Origin: JTS-RE9 sp964649195
GTDB taxonomy: Bacteria; Planctomycetota; Phycisphaerae; Phycisphaerales; Phycisphaeraceae
Length of the DNA stretch: 17,687 nt
Assembly: GCA_964649195.1 (NCBI GenBank)
Contig: CAZYPK010000114.1
Span: 1-17,687 of the forward strand
Reading direction: 5' to 3'
The notes beneath the pieces were generated by a model. It was not told the origin of the DNA and made no database searches. It worked only from the letters and a program-made list of their open reading frames with translations. Both the position numbers and the translations under genes were made by a program. This document shows, in pieces, positions 1-6,829 of this stretch (positions are counted from its first letter, which is position 1; each line of letters starts with the position of its first letter).

Positions 1-377
1 CCACCCCCGGCACCCCTTCCACCGGAACCCCCGGCGCCCCGCTGCCCCAGTCCCGGCCCCAGGGTGGCTTTGGCGATTCCACGTTCCTCTTCATTCTCAT
101 GGGCGGCCTGATCCTCATGATCATCTTCTCCATGCGAACCCAGCGCAAGGAACGCAGGAAACGCGAAGACCTCCTGGGCGCCCTCAAGAAAGGCGACCGC
201 ATCCAGACCATCGGCGGCCTGCTGGGCACCGTCGTCGAAGTGCGCCCCGACCGCGTCATCATCAAGGCCGATGAAAACAACAACACCAAACTCACCTTCG
301 TCCGCGCCTCGATCCAGGCCATCGTCTCCGACACCGGCAACGACAAGCCCGAACCCGAAGTGAAAAACGAAGGCTGA
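1..377 (+). CDS. yajC: YajC, Sec translocon accessory subunit (5' end outside window)
   Basis: YajC is a small single-pass inner-membrane protein that binds the SecDF complex and assists Sec-dependent export. The frame is open from base 3 with no stop to the window edge, so the gene starts upstream. The visible part opens with a Pro/Gly/Thr/Ser-rich stretch, then one membrane segment (STFLFILMGGLILMIIFSM), a basic stop-transfer cluster (RTQRKERRKRE), and the family hallmark LKKGDRIQTIGGLLGTVVEV, then a short acidic tail ending before TGA at 377. This order matches the whole family. An in-frame ATG at 99 lies inside the membrane segment and would destroy it, so it is not the likely start. The next gene is on the same strand after 163 bases rich in repeats. 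Identity is secure; the N-terminus is unseen. Confidence 0.9.
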   Translation, partial: TPGTPSTGTPGAPLPQSRPQGGFGDSTFLFILMGGLILMIIFSMRTQRKERRKREDLLGALKKGDRIQTIGGLLGTVVEVRPDRVIIKADENNNTKLTFVRASIQAIVSDTGNDKPEPEVKNEG

Positions 378-394
378 TCTGATTCTGGCACAGC

Positions 395-522
395 AGGAAA
401 TCAAGAAAACAGGAAAACATGAAATGCAGATGATCCCATCGGCATATCTCAGCCTGCTTTCATGATTTTGCGCTTGCTTGATTTCATGCTTTCTTGCTTT
501 CGTGATTTCATGGTTTTCTTGC
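395..522 (+). repeat. 24-nt imperfect tandem repeats with an inverted partner
   Basis: TTTCATG recurs at exactly 24-nt intervals (458, 482, 506), each followed by a TTTT/CTTGC-rich tail, giving three imperfect 24-nt units. The segment 395-429 (AGGAAATCAAG...ATGCAG) is close to the reverse complement of 454-487, so the RNA could fold into a long, mismatched, A/U-rich stem with a loop of about 24 nt. It fills the gap between yajC and the next gene and may act as a leaky terminator or 3' stabiliser, or it may simply be a dispersed repeat. Confidence 0.6.
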
Positions 523-540
523 AACCCCCAGGGATTCACC

Positions 541-1431
541 GTGTTTCCTTCGCTGCCTCATCGATTGCTCGTGGCCGCCTCGATCCTCCTTGGCGCGTGG
601 GTGCTGGCCTCGGCTGCGCCGGCGCTCAGTTCCGCGGATGGCGCCTCGGCTCCGACGCTCATGATGGCGCGCGGCGGGTTCGTCTCCGCCCTTCTCATGG
701 TCCTCCTCGCCGCCCTGCCCATCATCGCGCTCAGCCTCATCGGGTCCTCCGTGGGCAATCCGCTCACCGGCCTGTTCTCCTTGGCCACCGCCATGTGGAT
801 TCTCTCCGCGCAGGGGGACACCATCGACGGCTGGATTCGCCGCACCAACGCCACCTTGCCGGGGGATTATCTGAAGCTGGTCGTGGAATCGATCATCTGG
901 CTGGCGCTGCTCACCGGTTTTCTGTTTCTTGTCACCATCGCCCGTCCGTCCGTGCGCCGTCGGCTGCCGCTGCTGGTCAGCGAACACCAACTGGGCGAAC
1001 CGATCACCCTGCGCAGCAAATGGCTGCCCGCCCTGGTCAGCGGCCTCGTCACCGCGGTCGTGGCCGGCCTGCTCGCTTCATTCCTGCTGCGGACCCCCGA
1101 AAAAGGCCAGGTCATCGGCGGGCTTATCCTGGCCTTCCTCATCGGCGGCCTCGTGGGCGACATGGCCAGCGCGTTCCTCTTCCAGAAACACCCCGCCAAC
1201 CCGATGGGCATCCTCATCGCCCCCGCCCTCGTCGCCATCACCGGCTACATCGTCGCCTCGATGAGCTACGACGATGCCGCCGACTTCCTCAAGGCCTACT
1301 TCAACACCCGCGCCGCAGGCCTGGCCCTGGCGCTGCCTCTCGATTACGCCTCGGCAGGCGTCGCCGGCGCAGCCCTGGGCGCAGGCTGGTCACAGGTCAT
1401 GCTCCACGGCGACCCGCCACAGCCCGGATAA
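541..1431 (+). CDS. Polytopic inner-membrane protein, unknown function
   Basis: I do not recognise a family. From GTG 541 the product is 296 aa and strongly hydrophobic, with about eight predicted membrane segments: roughly residues 8-28, 46-68, 72-90, 111-133, 164-184, 191-214, 225-246 and 264-287. A short basic stretch (RPSVRRRL) follows the fourth. GTG 541 is chosen because AGGGA lies six bases upstream and because the preceding frame is translated DNA from the 24-nt repeats; an ATG at 478 would add 21 residues from that repeat. The gene follows yajC on the same strand and ends five bases before the stop of the convergent lipoprotein gene. Position next to yajC hints at an envelope role, but no catalytic motif is visible. 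Confidence 0.75.
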   Translation: MFPSLPHRLLVAASILLGAWVLASAAPALSSADGASAPTLMMARGGFVSALLMVLLAALPIIALSLIGSSVGNPLTGLFSLATAMWILSAQGDTIDGWIRRTNATLPGDYLKLVVESIIWLALLTGFLFLVTIARPSVRRRLPLLVSEHQLGEPITLRSKWLPALVSGLVTAVVAGLLASFLLRTPEKGQVIGGLILAFLIGGLVGDMASAFLFQKHPANPMGILIAPALVAITGYIVASMSYDDAADFLKAYFNTRAAGLALALPLDYASAGVAGAALGAGWSQVMLHGDPPQPG

Positions 1432-1436
1432 ACACC

Positions 1437-1919
1437 TCACTTCACCCGCGACATCTCGAACACCCCGTGATCCTGCTTGCTCCGGTAGGCGGCGCGGAAC
1501 GTGTCGCCGATGATCGTGCCGTTGCAGCGGTAGCTGCCCATGAGCCAGCCCAGGTCCATTTCACCCTCGAATGCCTGCCCGCCTTCGCTGAGGGGTGTGG
1601 TCTGCATCTGAATGTCATAGTCCGAAACGATGCCCGGCCCCCAGGTCGCTGAGAAGCGGAACAAGGCGATGTCACCGCTTTGCGGCACGACGATGCAGCG
1701 AAGCTTGCCTTCATGCCCCGAAACGTCGCTGCGCCACAGGCCCTCCCATCGGCTGCCGCCTGCGACCTTCGCGTCCGGCTGCGGCTCGCCCAACTGCGCC
1801 CACTGCTGATTGAACGATGAGCAACCCGCCCCGCCAAGACAGCCCATCAGCAGCAGGGCGATCCTGAAAACAAAAGAGCCTCGATGAGAAGGACAGATGC
1901 CGGCGGGTCGGTCGTGCAT
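1437..1919 (-). CDS. Small predicted lipoprotein, unknown function
   Basis: The 160-aa product starts with a basic n-region, then a hydrophobic run FVFRIALLLMGCLGGAGC. Either LMGC (Cys27) or GAGC (Cys33) could be the lipobox, so it is probably acylated and anchored in a membrane. The mature part is Trp/Gly/Phe-rich (WEGLWRSDVSGHEGKLRCIV, later FEGEMDLGWLMGSYRCNGTI) and looks like a small beta-rich fold built of 'W.G...' strands with two or three Cys. I cannot assign a family. ATG 1919 is chosen over the ATG at 2003 because the longer version would put a 22-nt palindrome and a poor N-terminus ahead of the signal peptide. The gene converges on the membrane-protein gene and diverges from topA. 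Confidence 0.7.
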   Translation of the reverse strand: MHDRPAGICPSHRGSFVFRIALLLMGCLGGAGCSSFNQQWAQLGEPQPDAKVAGGSRWEGLWRSDVSGHEGKLRCIVVPQSGDIALFRFSATWGPGIVSDYDIQMQTTPLSEGGQAFEGEMDLGWLMGSYRCNGTIIGDTFRAAYRSKQDHGVFEMSRVK

Positions 1920-1948
1920 GGTCCTATTGTAGTGAACCTGCGTATTTA

Positions 1949-1970
1949 GCCGTTCGCCTTGGCGAACGGC
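1949..1970. repeat. Perfect 10-bp-arm palindrome in a divergent promoter region
   Basis: GCCGTTCGCC-TT-GGCGAACGGC is a perfect inverted repeat with only two central bases. It lies 29 bases upstream of the lipoprotein start, between that gene and topA, which are divergent. It could be a dimeric repressor operator, but it also resembles the other palindromes scattered through the window and may be one of that dispersed class. Confidence 0.75.
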
Positions 1971-2143
1971 GTATCGGATGGCCGTCACCTCGCGTTTTTT
2001 CACGCTGCAAACCCATGATTTTCAAATAATTATAAATGGCACTTGACAAACGCCGCCGCCGTTGCTCAAGTTATCCGCCCTTTCGCCACGATGGAATAGG
2101 TGGAATCGTCGGCTCAATCGTCCGACATGGAATGAACGCAACG

Positions 2144-4846
2144 ATGGCCAAAACCGCCAAAAAACCTCGCTCCTCCAAGCCCGCCAAAGCCTCCAAAGCC
2201 GCCGGGCCTGCTGTCGATCCTGATGACATCGATGGCGATTCGGAGGGGCCGGGCGTGCGGGGTAACGGCAAACAGCTCGTCATCGTCGAGTCGCCCGCCA
2301 AGGCCAAGACGATCAACAAGTATCTGGGCGGGGGTTACATCGTGATGGCTTCGGTCGGCCACGTCCGCGATCTGCCCAGCAAGAATCCCAAAGGCGTCAA
2401 GTCGCCGGTGCCCGGCGTGGACCTCGATCATGATTTTGAACCCACCTACGAAATCATGGCGGCCAAGAAAAAGACCGTCACCGATCTCAAGCGGGCCGCC
2501 AAGGGGGCTTCGGACATCTGGTTCGCCACCGACTTGGACCGCGAGGGCGAGGCCATCGCCTGGCACCTGGCGCAGGCCCTGAAGGTGGACCCGGCCCACG
2601 CCAAGCGGGTCGTCTTCAACGCCATCACCAAGACCGAAATCCAGAACGCCTTCAGCAAGCCGCGCCCGATCGATGAGCATCGGTTCAACGCCCAGCAGGC
2701 CCGCCGCATCCTCGATCGCATCGTGGGTTATCAGGTCTCGCCGCTGCTTTGGAAAAAAGTGGCGGGCGGCCTCAGCGCCGGGCGCGTGCAGTCGGTGGCG
2801 GTGCGGCTGGTTGTTGATCGTGAACGCGAGATCATGGCATTCACACCCGAAGAGTATTGGAAGATCACCGGCTACTTCACCGCCGACCTCCCCGCCGCTT
2901 CGCCGCTTCGCTCCGAATGGACCCGATGGCTTGCACAGGCTCAACCCAAACCCAACCCCCCAGGCACGGGAGCTTCAAGCTCCCGTGCTGAGCGCACCAT
3001 CCGCGAACGCAACGGCTGGCTCAGCGAGCACGCCGGCCTCTCCGCGGAACTGATCGAAATCGCAGGCAAGCGCTTCGAACCCAGGACCGCCGACGAAGCG
3101 ATCGAAGCCGTCAAACTCTGCGGCCTGATCATCGATGAAACAATCGTCACCGAAGACCCCAAAGCCAAAGGCCCCGCCGCGAAAAAAGTCAACATCATTG
3201 GCCGTATAGGTAGCGAGCGCGACTGGCGCATCAAATCCATCACCACCAAGCGCACCAAGAGCCGTCCCTATCCGCCTTACATCACCTCCACCCTTCAGCA
3301 GGCCGCATCCAACGTCCATGGCTTCGGCGCCCAGACCACCATGCGGGCCGCCCAGCAACTCTACGAAGGCGTCGAAATCAAAGGCCAGGGTTCCATCGGC
3401 CTGATCACCTACATGCGCACCGATTCGACGCACCTCTCCGCAGAGGCGCTCTCGATGGCACGCGGGTTCATCGAAAAAACCTACGGCCCCAGGTACCTGC
3501 CCGAATCACCCAACTTCTACAAAAGCTCCAACAAGGGCGCCCAGGAAGCCCACGAAGCCATCCGCCCCACCGATGTCACCCTCACGCCTTCCATCGTCCG
3601 TTCCTCGCTCGATGAACGGCAATACAAACTCTACAAGCTCATCTGGGAACGCTTCGTCTCCTGCCAGATGACCCCCGCCGAGTGGGATTCCACCGCGGTG
3701 CTGCTCAGCGCCACCGTTGAAAACAAGGAACTGGTCTTCAAAACCACGGGCCGAACGCTGGTGTTTGACGGCTTCTATAAAGCCGTCGGCGTGCCTTCGG
3801 TTTCCGATGAACTGACTTTGCCTCCGCTCAAGGAACAGCAGCAGCTCGCGGCTCTGCAAATCGACCCGACGCAGCATTTCACCAGTCCGCCGCCGCGCTA
3901 CAGCGAAGCCTCGCTGGTGAAGAAACTCGAAGCCGAGGGGATCGGCCGTCCTTCGACGTATGCCTCGATCATCAACGTGATTCAGAACCGCAAGTACGTG
4001 GACAAGCAGAACAATCGTTTCTACGCCACCGACATGGGCATGGTCGTCACCGACAAGCTCGTCGAAGCCTTCCCGCGCATTCTCGACATCGGCTACACCC
4101 GCAACATGGAATCGAAACTCGATTCCATCGAGGAAAAACATCAGGACTGGGTCGCGATGCTGCACGAGTTTTACAACCCGTTCAAGCTCGAACTCGACAA
4201 GGCCCACGACTCCATGCAGCACGCCAAGGCCGCCATGGAACCCGCCCCGCACAAGTGCCCCACCTGCGGCTCACCCACCGTCTATCGCTTCGGCAAAAAC
4301 GGCCGCTTCCTCAGTTGCTCCACCTACCCCGACTGCAAGTTCGCAGCCCCCATCGACCGCGACGGCAACCCGATGGTCGCCCAGCTCACCGACATCACCT
4401 GTCCCATCTGCTCCAGCGGCATGACCAAACGCACCGGCCGCTTCGGCGCGTTCCTCGGCTGCGTGAACTATCCGCAGTGCAAGGGCATCGTGAATCTCGA
4501 TCCGAAAAAGGGTTTCGTGAAATTGCCCAAGGTCCCGCCGCTGACCGTTGATGTGCCCTGTCCCAAATGTCAATCGCCCTTGAACATGCGAAGAAGCAAG
4601 CGCGGGCCGTGGCTCTCGTGCTCGAAGTTCCCCAAGTGCCGCGGCCGCATGGCCTGGACCGCCATCGAGCCGGAGAAGCAGAAAACGCTCGAACAGCAGC
4701 TTGCCGCCCATGAGAAAGCCAACCCGGTGCCGCGCGTGCTGACCACCGACGGCCACGTGATCCGCGAGGATGAACAGTACGTGCCCAAGGTGACAGGCGG
4801 CGACATCGGCGGCGAAGCGGAAGCGATCGATGCGGATGCGGCGTGA
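2144..4846 (+). CDS. topA: DNA topoisomerase I (type IA)
   Basis: Relaxes negatively supercoiled DNA by Mg2+-dependent single-strand cleavage and passage. From ATG 2144 the product is 900 aa. After a Lys/Ala/Ser-rich tail comes the Toprim domain: KQLVIVESPAKAKTI, SVGHVRDLPSK and the metal-binding DLDREGEAIAWH. GGLSAGRVQSVAVRLVVDRE and the active-site GLITYMRTDSTHLS follow; the catalytic Tyr is residue 423 (codon 3410-3412). Further on are EAHEAIRPTDV and EGIGRPSTYASII. The C-terminus has three C4 zinc ribbons, beginning CPTCGSP, CPICSSG and CPKCQSP, then an acidic tail. An insert before FEPRTADEA holds a 25-nt palindrome. The start is uncertain: the frame is open from ATG 2036, but TTGACA at 2043-2048 could be a -35 box and neither 2132 nor 2144 has a good ribosome site. 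Confidence 0.95.
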   Translation: MAKTAKKPRSSKPAKASKAAGPAVDPDDIDGDSEGPGVRGNGKQLVIVESPAKAKTINKYLGGGYIVMASVGHVRDLPSKNPKGVKSPVPGVDLDHDFEPTYEIMAAKKKTVTDLKRAAKGASDIWFATDLDREGEAIAWHLAQALKVDPAHAKRVVFNAITKTEIQNAFSKPRPIDEHRFNAQQARRILDRIVGYQVSPLLWKKVAGGLSAGRVQSVAVRLVVDREREIMAFTPEEYWKITGYFTADLPAASPLRSEWTRWLAQAQPKPNPPGTGASSSRAERTIRERNGWLSEHAGLSAELIEIAGKRFEPRTADEAIEAVKLCGLIIDETIVTEDPKAKGPAAKKVNIIGRIGSERDWRIKSITTKRTKSRPYPPYITSTLQQAASNVHGFGAQTTMRAAQQLYEGVEIKGQGSIGLITYMRTDSTHLSAEALSMARGFIEKTYGPRYLPESPNFYKSSNKGAQEAHEAIRPTDVTLTPSIVRSSLDERQYKLYKLIWERFVSCQMTPAEWDSTAVLLSATVENKELVFKTTGRTLVFDGFYKAVGVPSVSDELTLPPLKEQQQLAALQIDPTQHFTSPPPRYSEASLVKKLEAEGIGRPSTYASIINVIQNRKYVDKQNNRFYATDMGMVVTDKLVEAFPRILDIGYTRNMESKLDSIEEKHQDWVAMLHEFYNPFKLELDKAHDSMQHAKAAMEPAPHKCPTCGSPTVYRFGKNGRFLSCSTYPDCKFAAPIDRDGNPMVAQLTDITCPICSSGMTKRTGRFGAFLGCVNYPQCKGIVNLDPKKGFVKLPKVPPLTVDVPCPKCQSPLNMRRSKRGPWLSCSKFPKCRGRMAWTAIEPEKQKTLEQQLAAHEKANPVPRVLTTDGHVIREDEQYVPKVTGGDIGGEAEAIDADAA
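2964..2988. repeat. 25-nt perfect palindrome inside topA
   Basis: GCACGGGAGCTT-C-AAGCTCCCGTGC has 12-bp perfect arms around one base. It lies entirely within the topA reading frame and is read as TGASSSRA plus flanking residues (about 274-282 from ATG 2144). The surrounding protein (QAQPKPNPPG before, ERTIRERNGW after) is a Pro-rich, poorly conserved linker between two catalytic blocks, which would tolerate an insertion. It resembles a mobile palindromic element carried in frame. Confidence 0.85.
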
Positions 4847-5140
4847 ATATCATTTCGCAGGGTGTCCATCGCCCACCATGAATCACATGCGAGGGGAAGC
4901 GTGCGGGGCGGCGGTCAGTGTGCGCGCTTGACCCCACCTTGACCTGCAACCTTGACCTACAATATAGCCATGCCCCGAATCGCACCGACGAAACCGAACC
5001 CCGCCGCCGCGATCAAGCCGATCGATCACGAGCGGGCTTTGATGTCGAGCACCGAGCTGACCTCGTGGTGGTACGAATCCGTGAGCGAGCAGAAAGCCGG
5101 GGGAACCGGGGGAACCGGGGGAACCGGGGGCAAGATAGCC
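4847..5140 (+). other. Spacer with TTGACC repeats and possible in-frame extension of the nucleotidyltransferase
   Basis: TTGACC occurs three times (4928, 4939, 4952). TTGACC at 4939 with TATAGC at 4963 and an 18-base spacer could be a promoter. From ATG 4970 the frame is open into the nucleotidyltransferase and would add 57 residues: a basic, Pro-rich start (MPRIAPTKPNP), then HERALMSSTELTSWWYES, then a Gly-Gly-Thr repeat. No ribosome site precedes 4970. Both ATG 4970 and ATG 5141 are preceded by ATAGCC. It may be an N-terminal extension, a small upstream gene that has become fused, or untranslated. No other gene is visible here. Confidence 0.4.
5099..5130 (+). repeat. 9-bp microsatellite (GGGGGAACC)3-GGGGG
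   Basis: Three exact copies of GGGGGAACC plus a final GGGGG. The unit length is a multiple of three, so the frame stays open and would encode Gly-Gly-Thr repeats linking the upstream peptide to the nucleotidyltransferase. Slippage in units of nine would change linker length without breaking the frame. Confidence 0.9.
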
Positions 5141-5707
5141 ATGCAAATCAAGCCGCAGGATGTCATCGCTATTCTCAACAAGGCGGAAATCCGCTTCGTA
5201 TTGATGGGCGCCCACGCCATGGCCGGCTGGCTTCGCGGCGAGGCCCGGGCCACGCGCGATGTCGATATCCTCGTCCGCAAACAACACCACAAAAAAGCCG
5301 TGCAGGCCATCCGCGAGGCATTCCCGCACCTGACGATCGAGGATAACCCCGTGGTGACTCGCTTCACCGACCCGCAACTCGATTGCGTCGTGATCGACCT
5401 CATGAAGCCGAAGCACGACATCCACGCGGCAGTATTCGAGAACACAATTCCAGGCGGCAAAACGCACGAGATACCGTCACTGGAAATGGCCCTGGCCTCC
5501 AAGTTCGCGGCGATGGTGTCCCCCAATCGCGAGAGCCGCCGCAAGCATATCGACGCCGGTGACTTCAGCACCATCGCCTCCTTCAATCGCGACAAAATCG
5601 ACCGCGAAAAACTCCGCATCTTCGGCGATCTCGTTCACCCCGGCGGCGGAGCGGACTTGGTTTCGTTGGTTGACGATGCGCTGGCCGGACGGGTTTTGAA
5701 ACTGTGA
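5141..5707 (+). CDS. MNT-fold nucleotidyltransferase (DUF6036/AbiEii-like)
   Basis: Predicted small nucleotidyltransferase; related proteins act as toxins or modify partner molecules with NMP. From ATG 5141 the product is 188 aa. It begins MQIKPQDVIAILNKAEIRFV, then the glycine-rich motif GAHAMAGW, then RATRDVDILV with the paired metal-binding Asp residues. DCVVIDLMKPKHD supplies a possible third acidic residue. The second half has PSLEMALASKFAAM, SPNRESRRKHIDAGDF and VHPGGGADLVSLVDDALAGR, which I recall as the C-terminal pattern of planctomycete DUF6036-type proteins. ATG 5141 is preferred because family homology begins there and a G-run lies about 11 bases upstream; ATG 4970 gives a 245-aa alternative. 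There is no clear cognate antitoxin. Family assignment is from memory of motifs; the cellular target is unknown. Confidence 0.8.
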   Translation: MQIKPQDVIAILNKAEIRFVLMGAHAMAGWLRGEARATRDVDILVRKQHHKKAVQAIREAFPHLTIEDNPVVTRFTDPQLDCVVIDLMKPKHDIHAAVFENTIPGGKTHEIPSLEMALASKFAAMVSPNRESRRKHIDAGDFSTIASFNRDKIDREKLRIFGDLVHPGGGADLVSLVDDALAGRVLKL

Positions 5708-5986
5708 AGATAGACCTCGCCGACCACTCCTCCAGCCCATCATTTTATGTTCAGATTCAATACGATTCACCTAAGGCGAGCCTTGTCCTGAAGAACCTTG
5801 ACATTTTCGCGGGTTGGATGGCCTGCGATTCCTTAAATAAACGATACTACATTCAGGCATGCCTCTCTGCGAACCGAACCCAAGCATCGGTGGACTGCTC
5901 CGAACACCGCGACCGATGGCGCCATTTTCCGTTATCATGCAGACCATTGATTCGTTAATTCATTGAGACATCAGGAAACGACAGGT
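5708..5986 (+). other. Composition transition zone upstream of the restriction gene
   Basis: Between the nucleotidyltransferase stop and the restriction gene, base composition drops from G+C-rich to roughly balanced. A GTG at 5704 overlaps the previous stop (GTGA) and opens an 84-codon frame to 5958, but it has no recognisable domain, many Cys/Arg/His residues and no family resemblance, so I do not call it a gene. TTGACA at 5798-5803 lacks a convincing -10 at the right spacing. The zone probably marks the left edge of the acquired restriction-modification segment. Confidence 0.4.
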
Positions 5987-6823
5987 ATGACACCGTACAA
6001 AGACTTTGCAACGAGGTTTAAGCTGCTGATAAGCAAGAATCCGCATTTAATCACAACAACATTGAGCAACATCTTCACAATGCGGCTTGTCGGCAATAAA
6101 ACTCATGGCGACTTGGCCGAGATTGCAATTGCAGAGTTCATCAATCAATACATGTATGACTTCAAGTCCATCCACGTCGGAAAGGACTTATACCGGGCAA
6201 AGCAGCATGAAGAAGACATTAAGATCATAAACGAGATCACCAAGGATGAGTTTCCCGTAAGTCTTAAGGCTTATGGCGACGGTCCATTGCAACTGTCCAC
6301 AGACAAACACTTTCTGATGTTCCCAAAACTCCAGCAGATGGGGACGCTGATTCAAGGAAGCGCCGCCATTTCGACATTGTGGGCCGACCCCGTTTTCGCC
6401 GACTTCAGCAGCCTGAACGTGCTGCCATTGATCTACGACGAGAAGAAACAACAATGCAATGTCCTTGTTTTCGATCATGAACGAGCAAAGAACAGCATCA
6501 CCAAGGTGGTTTATGAACATGAGGGAAAAGGAAGAAAGCATCCGGTTTACAGATTTTATGACGGCGAAGGGGCATATGTTTGCGAAGTCCGGTATGGTGG
6601 CGGCACCGCCAATGCGCTGCAGAGAGGTCTGTGGACTCACACCAGAAACGGATTAAAGTATTTCGACAGCGTGACAGGCGGATGGATAACCTACTCGCAC
6701 AACCTCGTTCTTGTAAAACTATTCGCACATGCACTGATAGCAACATCGGCAGGGCACGACGCGGCGCTGGATGAGCTAAGAAAAGACATTGAGATTCAGA
6801 AAAATAATTCAAAGCTTCAGTAA
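5987..6823 (+). CDS. Probable Type II restriction endonuclease (PD-(D/E)XK-like)
   Basis: Predicted to cut DNA at the site protected by the adjacent methyltransferase. From ATG 5987 the product is 278 aa, a usual size for a Type II enzyme. A PD-(D/E)XK-like core can be traced near the N-terminus: helix GDLAEIAIAEFI (Glu45 or Glu50), then HEEDIKI with Asp77, then VSLKAYG with Lys94 in an S-x-K arrangement. The rest (KHPVYRFYDGEGAYVCEVRY, RYGGGTANALQRGLWTHT) may hold the specificity contacts. ATG 5987 is chosen because AGGAAA lies about ten bases upstream; a TTG at 5963 gives eight more residues. It ends six bases before the methyltransferase ATG, and both genes are low in G+C (40% in 6001-6060). 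I do not recognise the specificity. The call rests on partner, size and weak motifs. Confidence 0.65.
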   Translation: MTPYKDFATRFKLLISKNPHLITTTLSNIFTMRLVGNKTHGDLAEIAIAEFINQYMYDFKSIHVGKDLYRAKQHEEDIKIINEITKDEFPVSLKAYGDGPLQLSTDKHFLMFPKLQQMGTLIQGSAAISTLWADPVFADFSSLNVLPLIYDEKKQQCNVLVFDHERAKNSITKVVYEHEGKGRKHPVYRFYDGEGAYVCEVRYGGGTANALQRGLWTHTRNGLKYFDSVTGGWITYSHNLVLVKLFAHALIATSAGHDAALDELRKDIEIQKNNSKLQ

Positions 6824-6829
6824 ATTACC

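Noticed and set aside
462..1652. A 396-codon plus-strand frame overlapping the membrane protein
   Set aside because: Its product is an Arg/His/Pro-rich low-complexity sequence typical of an out-of-frame reading of G+C-rich DNA, and it runs into the opposite-strand lipoprotein gene.
5704..5958. An 84-codon frame coupled by GTGA to the nucleotidyltransferase
   Set aside because: No domain, no ribosome site of its own and no family resemblance; kept only as a note on the transition zone.
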